Below, piece by piece: positions 47,495 to 56,151 of a DNA stretch of 64,000 bases. The position numbers were made by a program, and so were the translations under genes. The DNA is from Pontibacter ramchanderi (GTDB lineage Bacteria; Bacteroidota; Bacteroidia; Cytophagales; Hymenobacteraceae). The notes under the pieces are model-generated. The model made no database searches. It was not told the DNA's origin and saw only the letters and a list, made by a program, of their open reading frames with translations. The stretch lies in the NCBI RefSeq assembly GCF_002846395.1, contig NZ_PJMU01000003.1, forward strand, positions 248,001 through 312,000, in the 5' to 3' direction. Position 1 is the first letter of the stretch, and each line of letters begins with the position of its first letter.

Positions 47495-48061
47495 ATGAAA
47501 GCAATTATCGCATTTTTCGTCCTATTCTCCCTCACCCTAGGTTTGCAGCAGGTACAGGCGCAGTCAGGCAAAAGTTACAAAGAATGGCTGGAGGAAAACC
47601 GTGGCGGGAAGAAAACAGCCGCCAAGGCACCGGCCAAAAGTAAAGCCAAGCCCACCAAAGCAGCAACTACGGCAGCAGCCGAGCCAGAACCGGAGGCCGC
47701 TCCTGTGCTGGCACCGCCAAGCGGCACTTTCAGGGGCACACTAGCCTGCAAAGACTGCCAGGGCATCCAGACGGAGCTGACGCTGAGCCCCGGTGCAAAA
47801 AGCTCCAGCGGATCCTTCAATATGAAGCAGGTATACGTGGGCAAGCCCGTAGACAAAAGTGTGGTGAACAGCAGCGGCAAGTGGTTCCTGGCCAGAGGCA
47901 ACAAGCAAAACCCCGACGCTGTGGTGCTGCAGCTCATCCCTACCGCCGGCGACATCGACCCGATGTATTTTCTGCAGGTGAGCGACTCGGAAGTAAAGCA
48001 GCTCTCCAAAACGCAGGACGAAATCAGCAATGCCAAAAACGTCTCCCTCAAGAAACTTTAA
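47495..48061 (+). CDS. Secreted NlpE-like protein
   Basis: 188 residues with a Sec signal peptide ending QVQAQ (about 23). A linker rich in Lys, Ala, Pro and Glu (about 38-72) is followed by GTFRGTLACKDCQGIQTELTL, which matches the NlpE N-terminal domain with its CxxC (C85, C88). In E. coli NlpE is an outer-membrane lipoprotein that signals surface contact and copper stress. Here there is no lipobox Cys, so the protein is probably soluble in the periplasm. It lies 87 bases upstream of trpS, perhaps separately transcribed. Confidence 0.82.
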   Translation: MKAIIAFFVLFSLTLGLQQVQAQSGKSYKEWLEENRGGKKTAAKAPAKSKAKPTKAATTAAAEPEPEAAPVLAPPSGTFRGTLACKDCQGIQTELTLSPGAKSSSGSFNMKQVYVGKPVDKSVVNSSGKWFLARGNKQNPDAVVLQLIPTAGDIDPMYFLQVSDSEVKQLSKTQDEISNAKNVSLKKL

Positions 48062-48148
48062 AGCACAAGGTATAGAATTGTCGTAGTCGGGCTAGGCGTG
48101 TTTTCAGCAATTTGCGTTATTTTGCAGTTGTAAACCATTTTCCCGACT

Positions 48149-49123
48149 ATGGCACGATACCTTACGGGCATTCAGAGCACAGGCCGTCCGCATTTGGGCA
48201 ACCTGCTGGGTGCTATCCTCCCGGCCATCGAACTTTCGAAGGCATCGCAGGAGCAGGCGCTTTATTTTATAGCCGACCTGCACTCCCTTACCACCATCCG
48301 CGACCCGCAGGTGCTGCGCCACAATACCTACTCGGTGGCCGCCGCCTGGCTGGCCTGTGGCTTCGACACCGATAAACATATCCTATACCGCCAGTCGGAT
48401 GTTCCGATGGTGACCGAGCTGAACTGGTACCTCAACTGCTTCGCTCCTTTCCCGATGCTGGCCAACGCCCACTCGTTCAAGGACAAATCAAGCCGCAGAG
48501 GCCTGTCTGATGTAAATGCCGGTCTGTTTACCTACCCAGTGCTGATGGCTGCCGACATCCTGATGTACGATGCTAATATTGTACCTGTAGGCAAAGACCA
48601 GGTGCAGCACCTCGAGATCACGCGTGACATTGCCAGTTCGTTTAACCATATTTACGGCGAGACTTTTGTGCTGCCCGAGGCGAAGACGGACGAAACCGTG
48701 ATGACCGTGCCCGGCATTAACGGCGAGAAAATGAGCAAGTCTTACGGCAACATCATCGACATATTTGAGGCCGACAAGCCATTGCGCAAAACGATCATGA
48801 GCATCGTGACAGACAGCACGCCGCTTGAGGACCCGAAAGATCCGGACGAGGATACGACATTTAAGCTGTATAGCCTGCTGGCCACTCCGGAGGAGATTCT
48901 GCAGATGCGCAACAACTACCTGAATGGCGGCTACGGTTACGGCCATGCCAAGCAGGCGCTGTACGAGCTGATCATACGCAAGTTTGCCAAAGAGCGTGAA
49001 CTGTTCACCTACTACATGAACAACCTGCCTGAAATAGACAAGAAACTGCTGGAAGGCGCTGAAAAAGCAAAAGCGATTGCCGCCCCGGTGTTGGAGCGCG
49101 TACGCCAGAAACTGGGTTACTAG
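48149..49123 (+). CDS. trpS: Tryptophanyl-tRNA synthetase
   Basis: 324 residues, class Ic synthetase. The HIGH equivalent is PHLGN (14-18) in STGRPHLGNLLGA; KMSKS at 194-198. It charges tRNA-Trp. A TATTTTG word about 25 bases upstream of the ATG may be its -7 box. A perfect 18-bp terminator follows. Confidence 0.97.
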   Translation: MARYLTGIQSTGRPHLGNLLGAILPAIELSKASQEQALYFIADLHSLTTIRDPQVLRHNTYSVAAAWLACGFDTDKHILYRQSDVPMVTELNWYLNCFAPFPMLANAHSFKDKSSRRGLSDVNAGLFTYPVLMAADILMYDANIVPVGKDQVQHLEITRDIASSFNHIYGETFVLPEAKTDETVMTVPGINGEKMSKSYGNIIDIFEADKPLRKTIMSIVTDSTPLEDPKDPDEDTTFKLYSLLATPEEILQMRNNYLNGGYGYGHAKQALYELIIRKFAKERELFTYYMNNLPEIDKKLLEGAEKAKAIAAPVLERVRQKLGY

Positions 49124-49141
49124 GCGCTATACCTGCCAAAT

Positions 49142-49182
49142 CAAGAAGCGGCTGCTGAAACCTATTCAGCAGCCGCTTCTTG
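49142..49182. terminator. Terminator between trpS and the sulfurtransferase gene
   Basis: CAAGAAGCGGCTGCTGAA (49142-49159) and TTCAGCAGCCGCTTCTTG (49165-49182) pair perfectly over 18 bp with a 5-base loop; it serves both convergent genes. Confidence 0.93.
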
Positions 49183-49216
49183 TTTATGCTAATACTTCAG
49201 GGTTTATACCTATACC

Positions 49217-50068
49217 TTAAGCTCCGGTTCCGATCGGGCGGTCATTGCGCGACCATTCGCTCCAGGAACCTACATAGAGCGTTGGTATACCCAGGCCCGC
49301 CTGGTCCATGGCTAAGGCGGTGTGGCAGGCGGTTACCCCGGAGCCGCAGTGCACCACCACATGTCCCATGTCACGGCCGCTTACTGCTTTCTCGTATTTT
49401 TCCCGCAGGGCTGCAGGTGATAAAAAGGTGCCATCCGCAGCCAGGTTTTGCTGAAACGGGATGTTGACAGCCCCCGGTATGTGCCCGGCCACCAAGTCAA
49501 TCGGTTCGGTTTCTCCCTGGTATCGGGCGGCATCACGCACATCCACTACCAGATAGTCCGGATCTTTGACGACCCTTGCAACCCCCTCCATGGAGATGGT
49601 CGGCAGCTCCCATGCTTTAAAAGGATATGGCTCAGTTGACTTTGCCTGCTCCACCCCACTGACGACAGGTATACCAGCTGCCAGGGCAGCCTGGTAACCA
49701 CCGTCGAGCACCTGCACCTGGGCATGCCCGGCAGCACGCAGCATCCACCAGAATCTGGAGGCGGCATTCGCCCCGTTCATGTCATCATACACCACCACGT
49801 GGCTGTCAGGTGTTATACCTAAACGGCCCAGCAGCTCGGCAAATTTCTCCGGCTCAGGCAAGGGATGTCGGCCACCCTCTGCAGCATTGGCTTTTATCTC
49901 TGCCAAGTCTTTGTCCAGGTCCACGTGCAGTGCGCCGGCCAGGTGCTCATGTTCGTATTTGGCGCGGCCATTGGGGCCGGAGCGGGCGTCGATGAGGATA
50001 AAATTTCCTTTATTTATGCAATCGTGAAGTTCTGCTGTAGCGATGAGTGGGGACATGGTGGAAATCAT
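49217..50068 (-). CDS. sseA: Sulfurtransferase with two rhodanese domains (SseA-like)
   Basis: 283 residues: an inactive N-terminal rhodanese domain and a catalytic C-terminal one with active loop CGSGVTAC (nucleophile C241). The CGSGVTA loop is that of mercaptopyruvate sulfurtransferases. It moves sulfane sulfur from 3-mercaptopyruvate or thiosulfate to an acceptor such as thioredoxin or cyanide. No signal peptide. Two close starts are possible: ATG at 50068 or ATG at 50056 (MSPLIATAEL); the shorter looks more like homologues. Confidence 0.92.
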   Translation of the reverse strand: MISTMSPLIATAELHDCINKGNFILIDARSGPNGRAKYEHEHLAGALHVDLDKDLAEIKANAAEGGRHPLPEPEKFAELLGRLGITPDSHVVVYDDMNGANAASRFWWMLRAAGHAQVQVLDGGYQAALAAGIPVVSGVEQAKSTEPYPFKAWELPTISMEGVARVVKDPDYLVVDVRDAARYQGETEPIDLVAGHIPGAVNIPFQQNLAADGTFLSPAALREKYEKAVSGRDMGHVVVHCGSGVTACHTALAMDQAGLGIPTLYVGSWSEWSRNDRPIGTGA

Positions 50069-50141
50069 TAATTAAGAGAATATCATTATATTTACTTTAT
50101 AGCCTGTAGGCAGGCTAAGTCAGAGGCCTAGCCTGGTGTGC

Positions 50142-50171
50142 TTTGGCATCTTAATTTTAAACTATTTTTTG
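50142..50171 (+). promoter_or_regulatory. Possible promoter TTTG-N17-TATTTTTTG
   Basis: TTTG (50142-50145) and a near-consensus TATTTTTTG (50163-50171, one base longer than TAnnTTTG), 23 bases before the ATG. Confidence 0.35.
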
Positions 50172-50193
50172 CTTTAAGCAAGCAGGGACACCC

Positions 50194-51819
50194 ATGAAAA
50201 AAACTTTACGCATCACGTTTCTCCTCTTCTCCTCGTTACTCTCCTCTTCCCTGTGCCAACTGCAAGCCCAATCACTACCATCCAAAGCTTGGGACAAGTC
50301 CTTTGGTGGTGTTAGCGAAGATTACCTCGAAGGCATGGTGCAAGCCCAAGATGGAGGGTTCTTGCTGGCTGGCTACTCTGCCTCTAACGTTAGTTCGACT
50401 AAAATGAGCTATCCGCTTGGCAGCACTGATTTCTGGGTGGTGAAATTGAATACCGATGGTAGCAAAGCTTGGGATAAAGTTTATGGAGGAACACGAGAAG
50501 ACGTTCTGAAGACCATGACTGCTACACCAGATGGGGGCTTTCTGCTGGGTGGCTATTCTGACTCAGACGCTGGTAGCTCCAAAACGGAGGACTGCCGAGG
50601 GTTCTATGACTATTGGGTAATCAAGGTGAACAAGGATGGCGAGAAGGAGTGGGACAAGACTTTTGGCACTTCGCAGTTAGATTACCTGGAGTCAGTAACG
50701 GTCACCCGTGACGGTGGCTATATCCTGGCTGGCCACTCTGGAGCCGGTGTAAATACTGACAAAACAGGTGAGTCCAGAGGGTCATTTGACTTTTGGATCT
50801 TGAAAATAACAGCGGATGGCAGCAAAGTATGGGACAAAACGTTCGGTAGTGGCAGTGACGATGTGTTACGCTCTGTCATACCTGTGTCTACGGGCGGTTA
50901 CCTGTTGGGTGGCGGCAGCTTTCAAGGCAGCGGATTCGACAAATCGGAAAACCCAAAGGGATCTGCCGATTATTGGATTATTAGGATAGACGAAAACGGA
51001 GAGAAGCTTTGGGACAAGGCATTTGGAGGTAACGGCTTTAATGTGTTCACGACCATGCTCGAAACCCCAGACGGTTTTCTGCTTGCAGGCCACACCGATG
51101 CAGGTATAGGCCACGACAAAACACAGGCATCGAACGGAGAGTACGATTACTGGGTAGTTAAAACGGACCGAAGCGGCTATAAGATATGGGAAAAATCGTA
51201 TGGCGGCAGTTTAAATGAGCATGTTGGCACATTGGTTGGTACTCAAGATGGTACCTTTGTCATCGGCGGGCATTCTTACTCGGGCAAAAGCGGTGATAAA
51301 TCGGAAAGTAATAGAGGTACTGCCGACTTCTGGATGGTAAAATTCGATCAAGAAGGGCGTAAAGTCTGGGACAAAGCCTTGGGAGGAGCCGACGGCGATT
51401 TCCTGACGTCCATCATACCTTTAGCCAACGACAATTACCTGCTCGGTGGTATGTCGCTTTCTGGGGCAAAGGCCGACAAATCGACGCCAAATCTAGGCGC
51501 TGCAGACTATTGGGTTGTGAAACTCGGTCAGGCTGAAAATGCTGAAGCATCTGCCCCATTTTGTTTGCCCACTTCTTTTAACATTCACCCTAACCCAACG
51601 ACAGGGAGTGTACGGTTTATTACAAGCGACGAGTGCCAGAAGTTGCCTCTGTTCAGTCTCACAGTTACGAACCCCGTCGGGCAGATACTGTTAAGAAAAG
51701 ATGCAGTGAGCAGCACCGACCTGATAGATCTGTCGGGCTTGGCAAGTGGGCTATACCTGTTTGTGCTTACTTTTGAGGACAAGCAGCGGATCGTTAAAAA
51801 AATTGTTAAAGTGACTTAA
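50194..51819 (+). CDS. T9SS-sorted protein with seven propeller-type repeats
   Basis: 541 residues. Signal peptide ending QLQAQ (about 26), then seven repeats of about 60 residues, each starting WDKxFGG (AWDKSFGG, AWDKVYGG, EWDKTFGT, VWDKTFGS, LWDKAFGG, IWEKSYGG, VWDKALGG) and running through DGGFLLAGYS, an SxxDK loop and DFWVVKLN. Seven copies fit a seven-bladed beta-propeller. The C-terminal about 75 residues (HPNPTTGSVRF to IVKKIVKV) are a T9SS type A sorting domain. The repeated SGxxxDKS loop may bind calcium. Single gene with a terminator downstream. Confidence 0.9.
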   Translation: MKKTLRITFLLFSSLLSSSLCQLQAQSLPSKAWDKSFGGVSEDYLEGMVQAQDGGFLLAGYSASNVSSTKMSYPLGSTDFWVVKLNTDGSKAWDKVYGGTREDVLKTMTATPDGGFLLGGYSDSDAGSSKTEDCRGFYDYWVIKVNKDGEKEWDKTFGTSQLDYLESVTVTRDGGYILAGHSGAGVNTDKTGESRGSFDFWILKITADGSKVWDKTFGSGSDDVLRSVIPVSTGGYLLGGGSFQGSGFDKSENPKGSADYWIIRIDENGEKLWDKAFGGNGFNVFTTMLETPDGFLLAGHTDAGIGHDKTQASNGEYDYWVVKTDRSGYKIWEKSYGGSLNEHVGTLVGTQDGTFVIGGHSYSGKSGDKSESNRGTADFWMVKFDQEGRKVWDKALGGADGDFLTSIIPLANDNYLLGGMSLSGAKADKSTPNLGAADYWVVKLGQAENAEASAPFCLPTSFNIHPNPTTGSVRFITSDECQKLPLFSLTVTNPVGQILLRKDAVSSTDLIDLSGLASGLYLFVLTFEDKQRIVKKIVKVT

Positions 51820-51950
51820 CGCTATTTTTAAACGATACTATACTTCTAAAATGATGATTACTGTCATCATGGGGATCACTCCGCTGGGTCTTGACTTTTG
51901 TATTGATGTTCTTAAAATTAGAGAAAGCCTTAGAATAGCCAAACTAAAAA

Positions 51951-51985
51951 CCGCACTTACCCTTATTTTTTAAGAGCAAGTGCGG
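51951..51985. terminator. Convergent terminator
   Basis: CCGCACTT (51951-51958) pairs with AAGTGCGG (51978-51985); the loop carries a T-tract and the left flank an A-tract. Confidence 0.7.
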
Positions 51986-52010
51986 CTTCATAAATCCTTA
52001 ATGTAAGGGC

Positions 52011-52409
52011 CTACTCAGCTTTCCAAAGCTCGCGCTCCTGGTCGCCGATCAGCACCACGAAACGGGCAGGGTTGGCTGTCAGCACCAGGCGCATCTCCAC
52101 CCCAGGAAATTCATCCGACTCGATCCAAACACCTTCTTTCTCGCCGTCGGCATTTACGTGCGCACCGTTGAGTGAGCTCGGCAAATAAGCAGTTGGAAGC
52201 AAAATATCAGCATCCGAACGCAGCTTGCCGTGCACGTCCTCCAGCACGTCCTCCAGGTAGTCGCCGTACTCCTCGTTAAAGTCGTCTTCGAGGTCGTGCA
52301 GTTCTTCTTCCATATCGTCGTAGCGCTCGTCGTTATAGTCCAGCGCGTTCAGTTCTTCCTTCTTGCTAATGATAGCCACCAGCGAATTATTCAGTGCATT
52401 TGCGTTCAT
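52011..52409 (-). CDS. Hypothetical acidic protein
   Basis: 132 residues, with a very acidic helical first half (YNDERYDDMEEELHDLEDDFNEEYGDYLEDVLEDV) that may form a coiled coil, and a beta-rich second half (GVWIESDEFPGVEMRLVLTANPARFVVLIG). No signal peptide or known motif. I do not recognise the family. It is divergent from hppD, 150 bases apart. Confidence 0.7.
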   Translation of the reverse strand: MNANALNNSLVAIISKKEELNALDYNDERYDDMEEELHDLEDDFNEEYGDYLEDVLEDVHGKLRSDADILLPTAYLPSSLNGAHVNADGEKEGVWIESDEFPGVEMRLVLTANPARFVVLIGDQERELWKAE

Positions 52410-52497
52410 AGCGTTGTTCTGTTTTTTACAAAGTTGAAAACATGCTCCAGTAATTGCAAGAATTAACCATGATAATTTACCACGGCCTTACCGGGGT

Positions 52498-52527
52498 TTT
52501 GATAAACGTTTAAAAAACGTATTTTTA
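52498..52527 (+). promoter_or_regulatory. hppD: Probable hppD promoter
   Basis: TTTG (52498-52501), 18 bases, TATTTTTA (52520-52527, seven of eight matches), 32 bases before the ATG. Confidence 0.45.
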
Positions 52528-52559
52528 CAAAATCTATGATTTAAACCATACCTATCCCT

Positions 52560-53654
52560 ATGGCTACAGATATTCTGCCTCTTAATGGTACCGACCATAT
52601 TGAGTTTTATGTGGGAAACGCCAAGCAGGCTGCTCACTTTTACCAGACGGCTTTCGGCTTTAAACTAGTGGCGTATGCAGGCCCCGAAACAGGTGTGCGC
52701 GACCGCGCTTCTTATGTGCTTCAGCAAGAGAAGATCCGCCTTGTGCTTACCACCTCCCTCGACCCGAACTCTGCCATTGCCCAGCATGTGCACCTGCACG
52801 GCGACGGCGTGAAAGTACTGGCCCTGTGGGTAGACGATGCCGAGGCATCGTTCCGTGGTACGGTGGAGCGTGGTGCTAAACCCGCCATGGAGCCCAAGAC
52901 GCTCACCGACGAGCACGGCGAAGTGAAAATAGCCTCTATCCATACCTATGGCGATACCATCCATACCTTTGTGGAGCGTAAGAACTACAGCGGTGTGTTT
53001 ATGCCAGGCTACGTGCCGCGCCAGAGCCAGCTCGACATAGAGCCGGTAGGCCTGAAGTATGTTGACCACTGCGTAGGCAACGTAGAACTGGGCCACATGA
53101 ACGAGTGGGTGAAGTTCTACGAAGATGTGATGGGCTTCAAGCTATTGCTTACTTTCGACGACAAAGACATCAGCACCGAGTATACTGCGCTTATGTCGAA
53201 AGTAGTATCGAACGGCAACGGCTACATCAAGTTCCCGATAAACGAACCAGCCGAGGGCAAGAAGAAGTCGCAGATTGACGAGTACCTGGAGTTCTACAAA
53301 GGTGCGGGTGTACAGCACATTGCCGTGGCCACCAACGACATTCTGCATACAGTAAGCGAACTGCGTCGCCGTGGCGTAGAGTTCCTGTACGTGCCAGAGA
53401 CCTATTACGAAGACCTGATCGAGCGCATCGGCCACATTGACGAAGACATGGCAGACCTGCGCAAACTCAACATCCTGGTAGACCGTGACGACGAGGGATA
53501 CCTGCTGCAAATTTTCACGAAACCGGTAGAAGACAGGCCAACGGTTTTCTACGAAATCATCCAGCGCAAAGGTGCCAAATCGTTTGGCAAAGGTAACTTC
53601 AAAGCCCTCTTCGAAGCCATCGAGCGCGAGCAGGCGCTACGTGGCAACCTTTAA
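52560..53654 (+). CDS. hppD: 4-hydroxyphenylpyruvate dioxygenase
   Basis: 364 residues, two VOC modules. Fe(II) ligands H170 (VDHCVGN), H253 (VQHIAVAT) and E332 (FYEIIQRKG), with the C-terminal helix FGKGNFKALFEAIEREQ that gates the active site. It converts 4-hydroxyphenylpyruvate to homogentisate in tyrosine catabolism. Homogentisate dioxygenase and fumarylacetoacetase genes are not adjacent. Terminator downstream. Confidence 0.97.
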   Translation: MATDILPLNGTDHIEFYVGNAKQAAHFYQTAFGFKLVAYAGPETGVRDRASYVLQQEKIRLVLTTSLDPNSAIAQHVHLHGDGVKVLALWVDDAEASFRGTVERGAKPAMEPKTLTDEHGEVKIASIHTYGDTIHTFVERKNYSGVFMPGYVPRQSQLDIEPVGLKYVDHCVGNVELGHMNEWVKFYEDVMGFKLLLTFDDKDISTEYTALMSKVVSNGNGYIKFPINEPAEGKKKSQIDEYLEFYKGAGVQHIAVATNDILHTVSELRRRGVEFLYVPETYYEDLIERIGHIDEDMADLRKLNILVDRDDEGYLLQIFTKPVEDRPTVFYEIIQRKGAKSFGKGNFKALFEAIEREQALRGNL

Positions 53655-53716
53655 GCAGCAAGCCCAGTATAGCACGGTGTAACCCGTGTTAAATACATCA
53701 ATTTTGCTATATTCCT

Positions 53717-53773
53717 ATCACACCAGTTCTCAGAACCGTTAAGCGGGAAACGAAGAACTGGTGTGATTTTTTG
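53717..53773 (+). terminator. Terminator after hppD with a long loop
   Basis: ATCACACCAGTTCT (53717-53730) pairs perfectly with AGAACTGGTGTGAT (53754-53767), 23-base loop, then TTTTTT. Confidence 0.85.
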
Positions 53774-53813
53774 TGGAGTTGGAGGTATGGAAAGAGACGG
53801 AAGGGTAAACTAT

Positions 53814-53889
53814 ATAGCGTGAGTGTCCTCGCTCGCGCCATAGCAAAAGGCGACCCCGAATTGAGTTCAGAATCTGCGACTCGCGCTAT
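53814..53889. repeat. Complex repeat ATAGCGTGAGT / GCTCGCGCCAT / ACTCGCGCTAT
   Basis: ATAGCGTGAGT (53814-53824) is complementary to ACTCGCGCTAT (53879-53889) with one G-U pair, and a third related copy GCTCGCGCCATAG lies at about 53831-53843 in direct orientation. It is GC-rich, in the leader region before the phosphohexomutase gene; probably a dispersed element or a regulatory RNA structure. Confidence 0.5.
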
Positions 53890-53930
53890 GAAAAAACCGA
53901 CATAAACATCAATACATACATAACAAGACT

Positions 53931-55664
53931 ATGATTGAACCAACGATACAACAAAAAATAAACGCCTGGCTAGACGGTAACTATGATAAGGCTACCAAAT
54001 CAGAAATAAATGGACTCCTTGACCGCAACGAGCACGAAGCCCTGGCCGACGCCTTTTACAAAGACCTCGAATTCGGAACAGGCGGCCTGCGTGGCATCAT
54101 GGGTGCCGGCAGCAACCGCATGAACCGCTATACCTTGGGCATGGCGACCCAAGGCCTCTGCAACTACCTGAAGCAGAACTTCCCTGGCGAGCGCGTTAAA
54201 GTGGCTATTGCGCACGACTGCCGCAACAACTCCGATGTGTTCGCCCGCATCGCCGCCGACATTTTCTCGGCCAACGACATCGAGGTATACCTGTTCCAGG
54301 CCCTGCGCCCCACCCCGCAGTTGTCCTTCGCCATTCGCCACTTGGGTTGTCACAGCGGCGTGGTGGTAACGGCTTCGCACAACCCCAAAGAGTACAACGG
54401 CTACAAGGTATACTGGAACGACGGTGCCCAGGTAACCGCCCCGCACGACAAAAACATCATCGGTGAAGTAAACAAGATTACCTCTATCGACGAAGTGAGG
54501 TGGGAAGCCAAGCCAGGCAACATTCACCTGCTTGGGCAGGAGATGGACGAGGCCTATATCGCCAAGGTACAGAGCCTTTCTATTTCACAGGAAGCCATCA
54601 AAAACCAGCACGACCTCAAGATTGTGTTCTCCTCCATCCACGGCACAGGCATTACGCTGGTACCCGAGGTGCTCAAGCGCTTTGGCTTTACCAACGTGCA
54701 CGTGGTAGAAGAGCAGGCCACGCCAGACGGCAACTTCCCGACGGTAATCTACCCGAACCCTGAAGAAAAAGAGGCCATGACACTGGCCCTGAACAAAGCC
54801 AGGGAGATTGATGCCGACCTCGTGATGGCCACCGACCCGGATTCGGACCGCGTAGGTATAGCCGTTAAAAATCTCAAAGGCGAGTTCGAACTCCTGAACG
54901 GAAACCAGACGGGCGCTTTGCTGATGAACTACCTCCTGCTGGCCTGGCAAAAAGCGGGCAAACTAACTGGCAAAGAGTTCATTGTGAAGACTATCGTGAC
55001 TACAGACCTTATCAAGGACATTGCCGAGAGCTACAACGTGACCATGTACGAAACGCTTACAGGCTTTAAATACATCGCCGAGAAAATCCGTGAGCTGGAG
55101 GGCAATGAGCTTTACATTGGTGGTGGCGAAGAAAGCTATGGCTACATGATCGGGGACTTCGTGCGCGACAAAGACGCCATCTCAGCCTGTGCCCTGATCG
55201 CTGAAATGGCTGCCGTTGCCAAAGACCGTGGACAAAGTCTGTTCGAGATGCTGGTGGAGATCTATACCCAGCATGGCTTCTACAAAGAGGAACTCGTTTC
55301 GTTCACCAAAAAAGGACAGCGCGGTGCCGAAGAAATTCAGCAGATGATGGCCGACATGCGCGCCAATCCGCCGCAGACCATTGCCGGCTCCAAGGTGGTA
55401 GAGGTTAGCGACTTCAAGCACAGCACCCGCAAAAATTTGGTGACCGGCGAGGAGTCAAAGCTGGACCTGGAAAGCTCAAACGTGCTGCAATACCTGACCG
55501 AAGATGGCAGCAAAATATCGGCTCGTCCGTCCGGCACTGAGCCGAAAATCAAGTTTTACATCAGTGTAAACGAACCTCTGGCCTCGAAAGAAGATTTTGA
55601 TAGCGTAGACCAGCAGCTTAGCCGAAAAGTTGAGCAGATTCTGGTGGATCTGAAGCTGAAATAA
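53931..55664 (+). CDS. Phospho-sugar mutase (phosphoglucomutase/phosphomannomutase)
   Basis: 577 residues, the long PGM2-like type. Catalytic phosphoserine S149 in VVTASHNPKEYNGYK, Mg loop ATDPDSDRVGIA, sugar-binding GGEESYGYMIGDFVRDKD and phosphate-binding RPSGTEPKIKFY. It interconverts hexose 1- and 6-phosphates, or possibly pentose phosphates as in some PGM2 proteins. Single gene. Confidence 0.94.
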   Translation: MIEPTIQQKINAWLDGNYDKATKSEINGLLDRNEHEALADAFYKDLEFGTGGLRGIMGAGSNRMNRYTLGMATQGLCNYLKQNFPGERVKVAIAHDCRNNSDVFARIAADIFSANDIEVYLFQALRPTPQLSFAIRHLGCHSGVVVTASHNPKEYNGYKVYWNDGAQVTAPHDKNIIGEVNKITSIDEVRWEAKPGNIHLLGQEMDEAYIAKVQSLSISQEAIKNQHDLKIVFSSIHGTGITLVPEVLKRFGFTNVHVVEEQATPDGNFPTVIYPNPEEKEAMTLALNKAREIDADLVMATDPDSDRVGIAVKNLKGEFELLNGNQTGALLMNYLLLAWQKAGKLTGKEFIVKTIVTTDLIKDIAESYNVTMYETLTGFKYIAEKIRELEGNELYIGGGEESYGYMIGDFVRDKDAISACALIAEMAAVAKDRGQSLFEMLVEIYTQHGFYKEELVSFTKKGQRGAEEIQQMMADMRANPPQTIAGSKVVEVSDFKHSTRKNLVTGEESKLDLESSNVLQYLTEDGSKISARPSGTEPKIKFYISVNEPLASKEDFDSVDQQLSRKVEQILVDLKLK

Positions 55665-55743
55665 GTTTTAAGGTTACATTGTTGAATGGCTGAATTGTTG
55701 GTGGGTATACCTGCCAGCGGTTTAGCCATTTTTTTGCGACTTG

Positions 55744-55758
55744 GGTATAAGCTATACC
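55744..55758. repeat. Small hairpin GGTATA-AGC-TATACC
   Basis: Inverted pair of the iterated word with a 3-base loop, overlapping the stop codon of the minus-strand gene and lying between convergent genes. Confidence 0.55.
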
Positions 55759-56105
55759 TTGCTGAGGCGCTTATCGAGTTCTGATAAAGTGGCAATAAAC
55801 AAATCTGAGGTATAGTTAACCTCTTTCAGTCCATCGTGTGCCTGCTCAATCTGCCCGCTACTGTAAAGCTTGTGCAGATCCAGCGCAATGTTATTGAGCT
55901 TTTGATGCAAACGTTCGAGTTGCTGTAGCTCAGGCTCGTGCCCGTACCGCGCCTTCCCTACTGTCGTAAACCATGTATCTACGGGGCCTGCGGCAGAGAA
56001 GAAAGCGGTGTCGAAGGTGCCGCCGTACAAAAACGAGCGCACCTTCGACTTGTACAGGATGTGCTTGATCCTGAGTTGCTGTAAATCTAACTGGACTATC
56101 TCCAT
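55752..56105 (-). CDS. CZB-like helical protein
   Basis: 117 residues, all-helical. The order H15 (IKHILYKSKVRSFLYGG), a VGKARYGHEPELQQLERLHQKLNNIA segment and a following DLHKLYSSGQIEQAHDGL matches the chemoreceptor zinc-binding (CZB) domain, which binds zinc through three His and one Cys. The three His positions can be seen, but the usual Cys before the GKW/GKA turn is missing (TTVGKARYG). It might still bind metal or act only as a fold. The PAS gene lies 46 bases upstream on the same strand, so the pair probably works together in sensing. Confidence 0.65.
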   Translation of the reverse strand: MEIVQLDLQQLRIKHILYKSKVRSFLYGGTFDTAFFSAAGPVDTWFTTVGKARYGHEPELQQLERLHQKLNNIALDLHKLYSSGQIEQAHDGLKEVNYTSDLFIATLSELDKRLSKV

Positions 56106-56151
56106 CTATCCGTCATCCCCTCTTTGCGGCTATCCCTTGTTTCATAGCACA

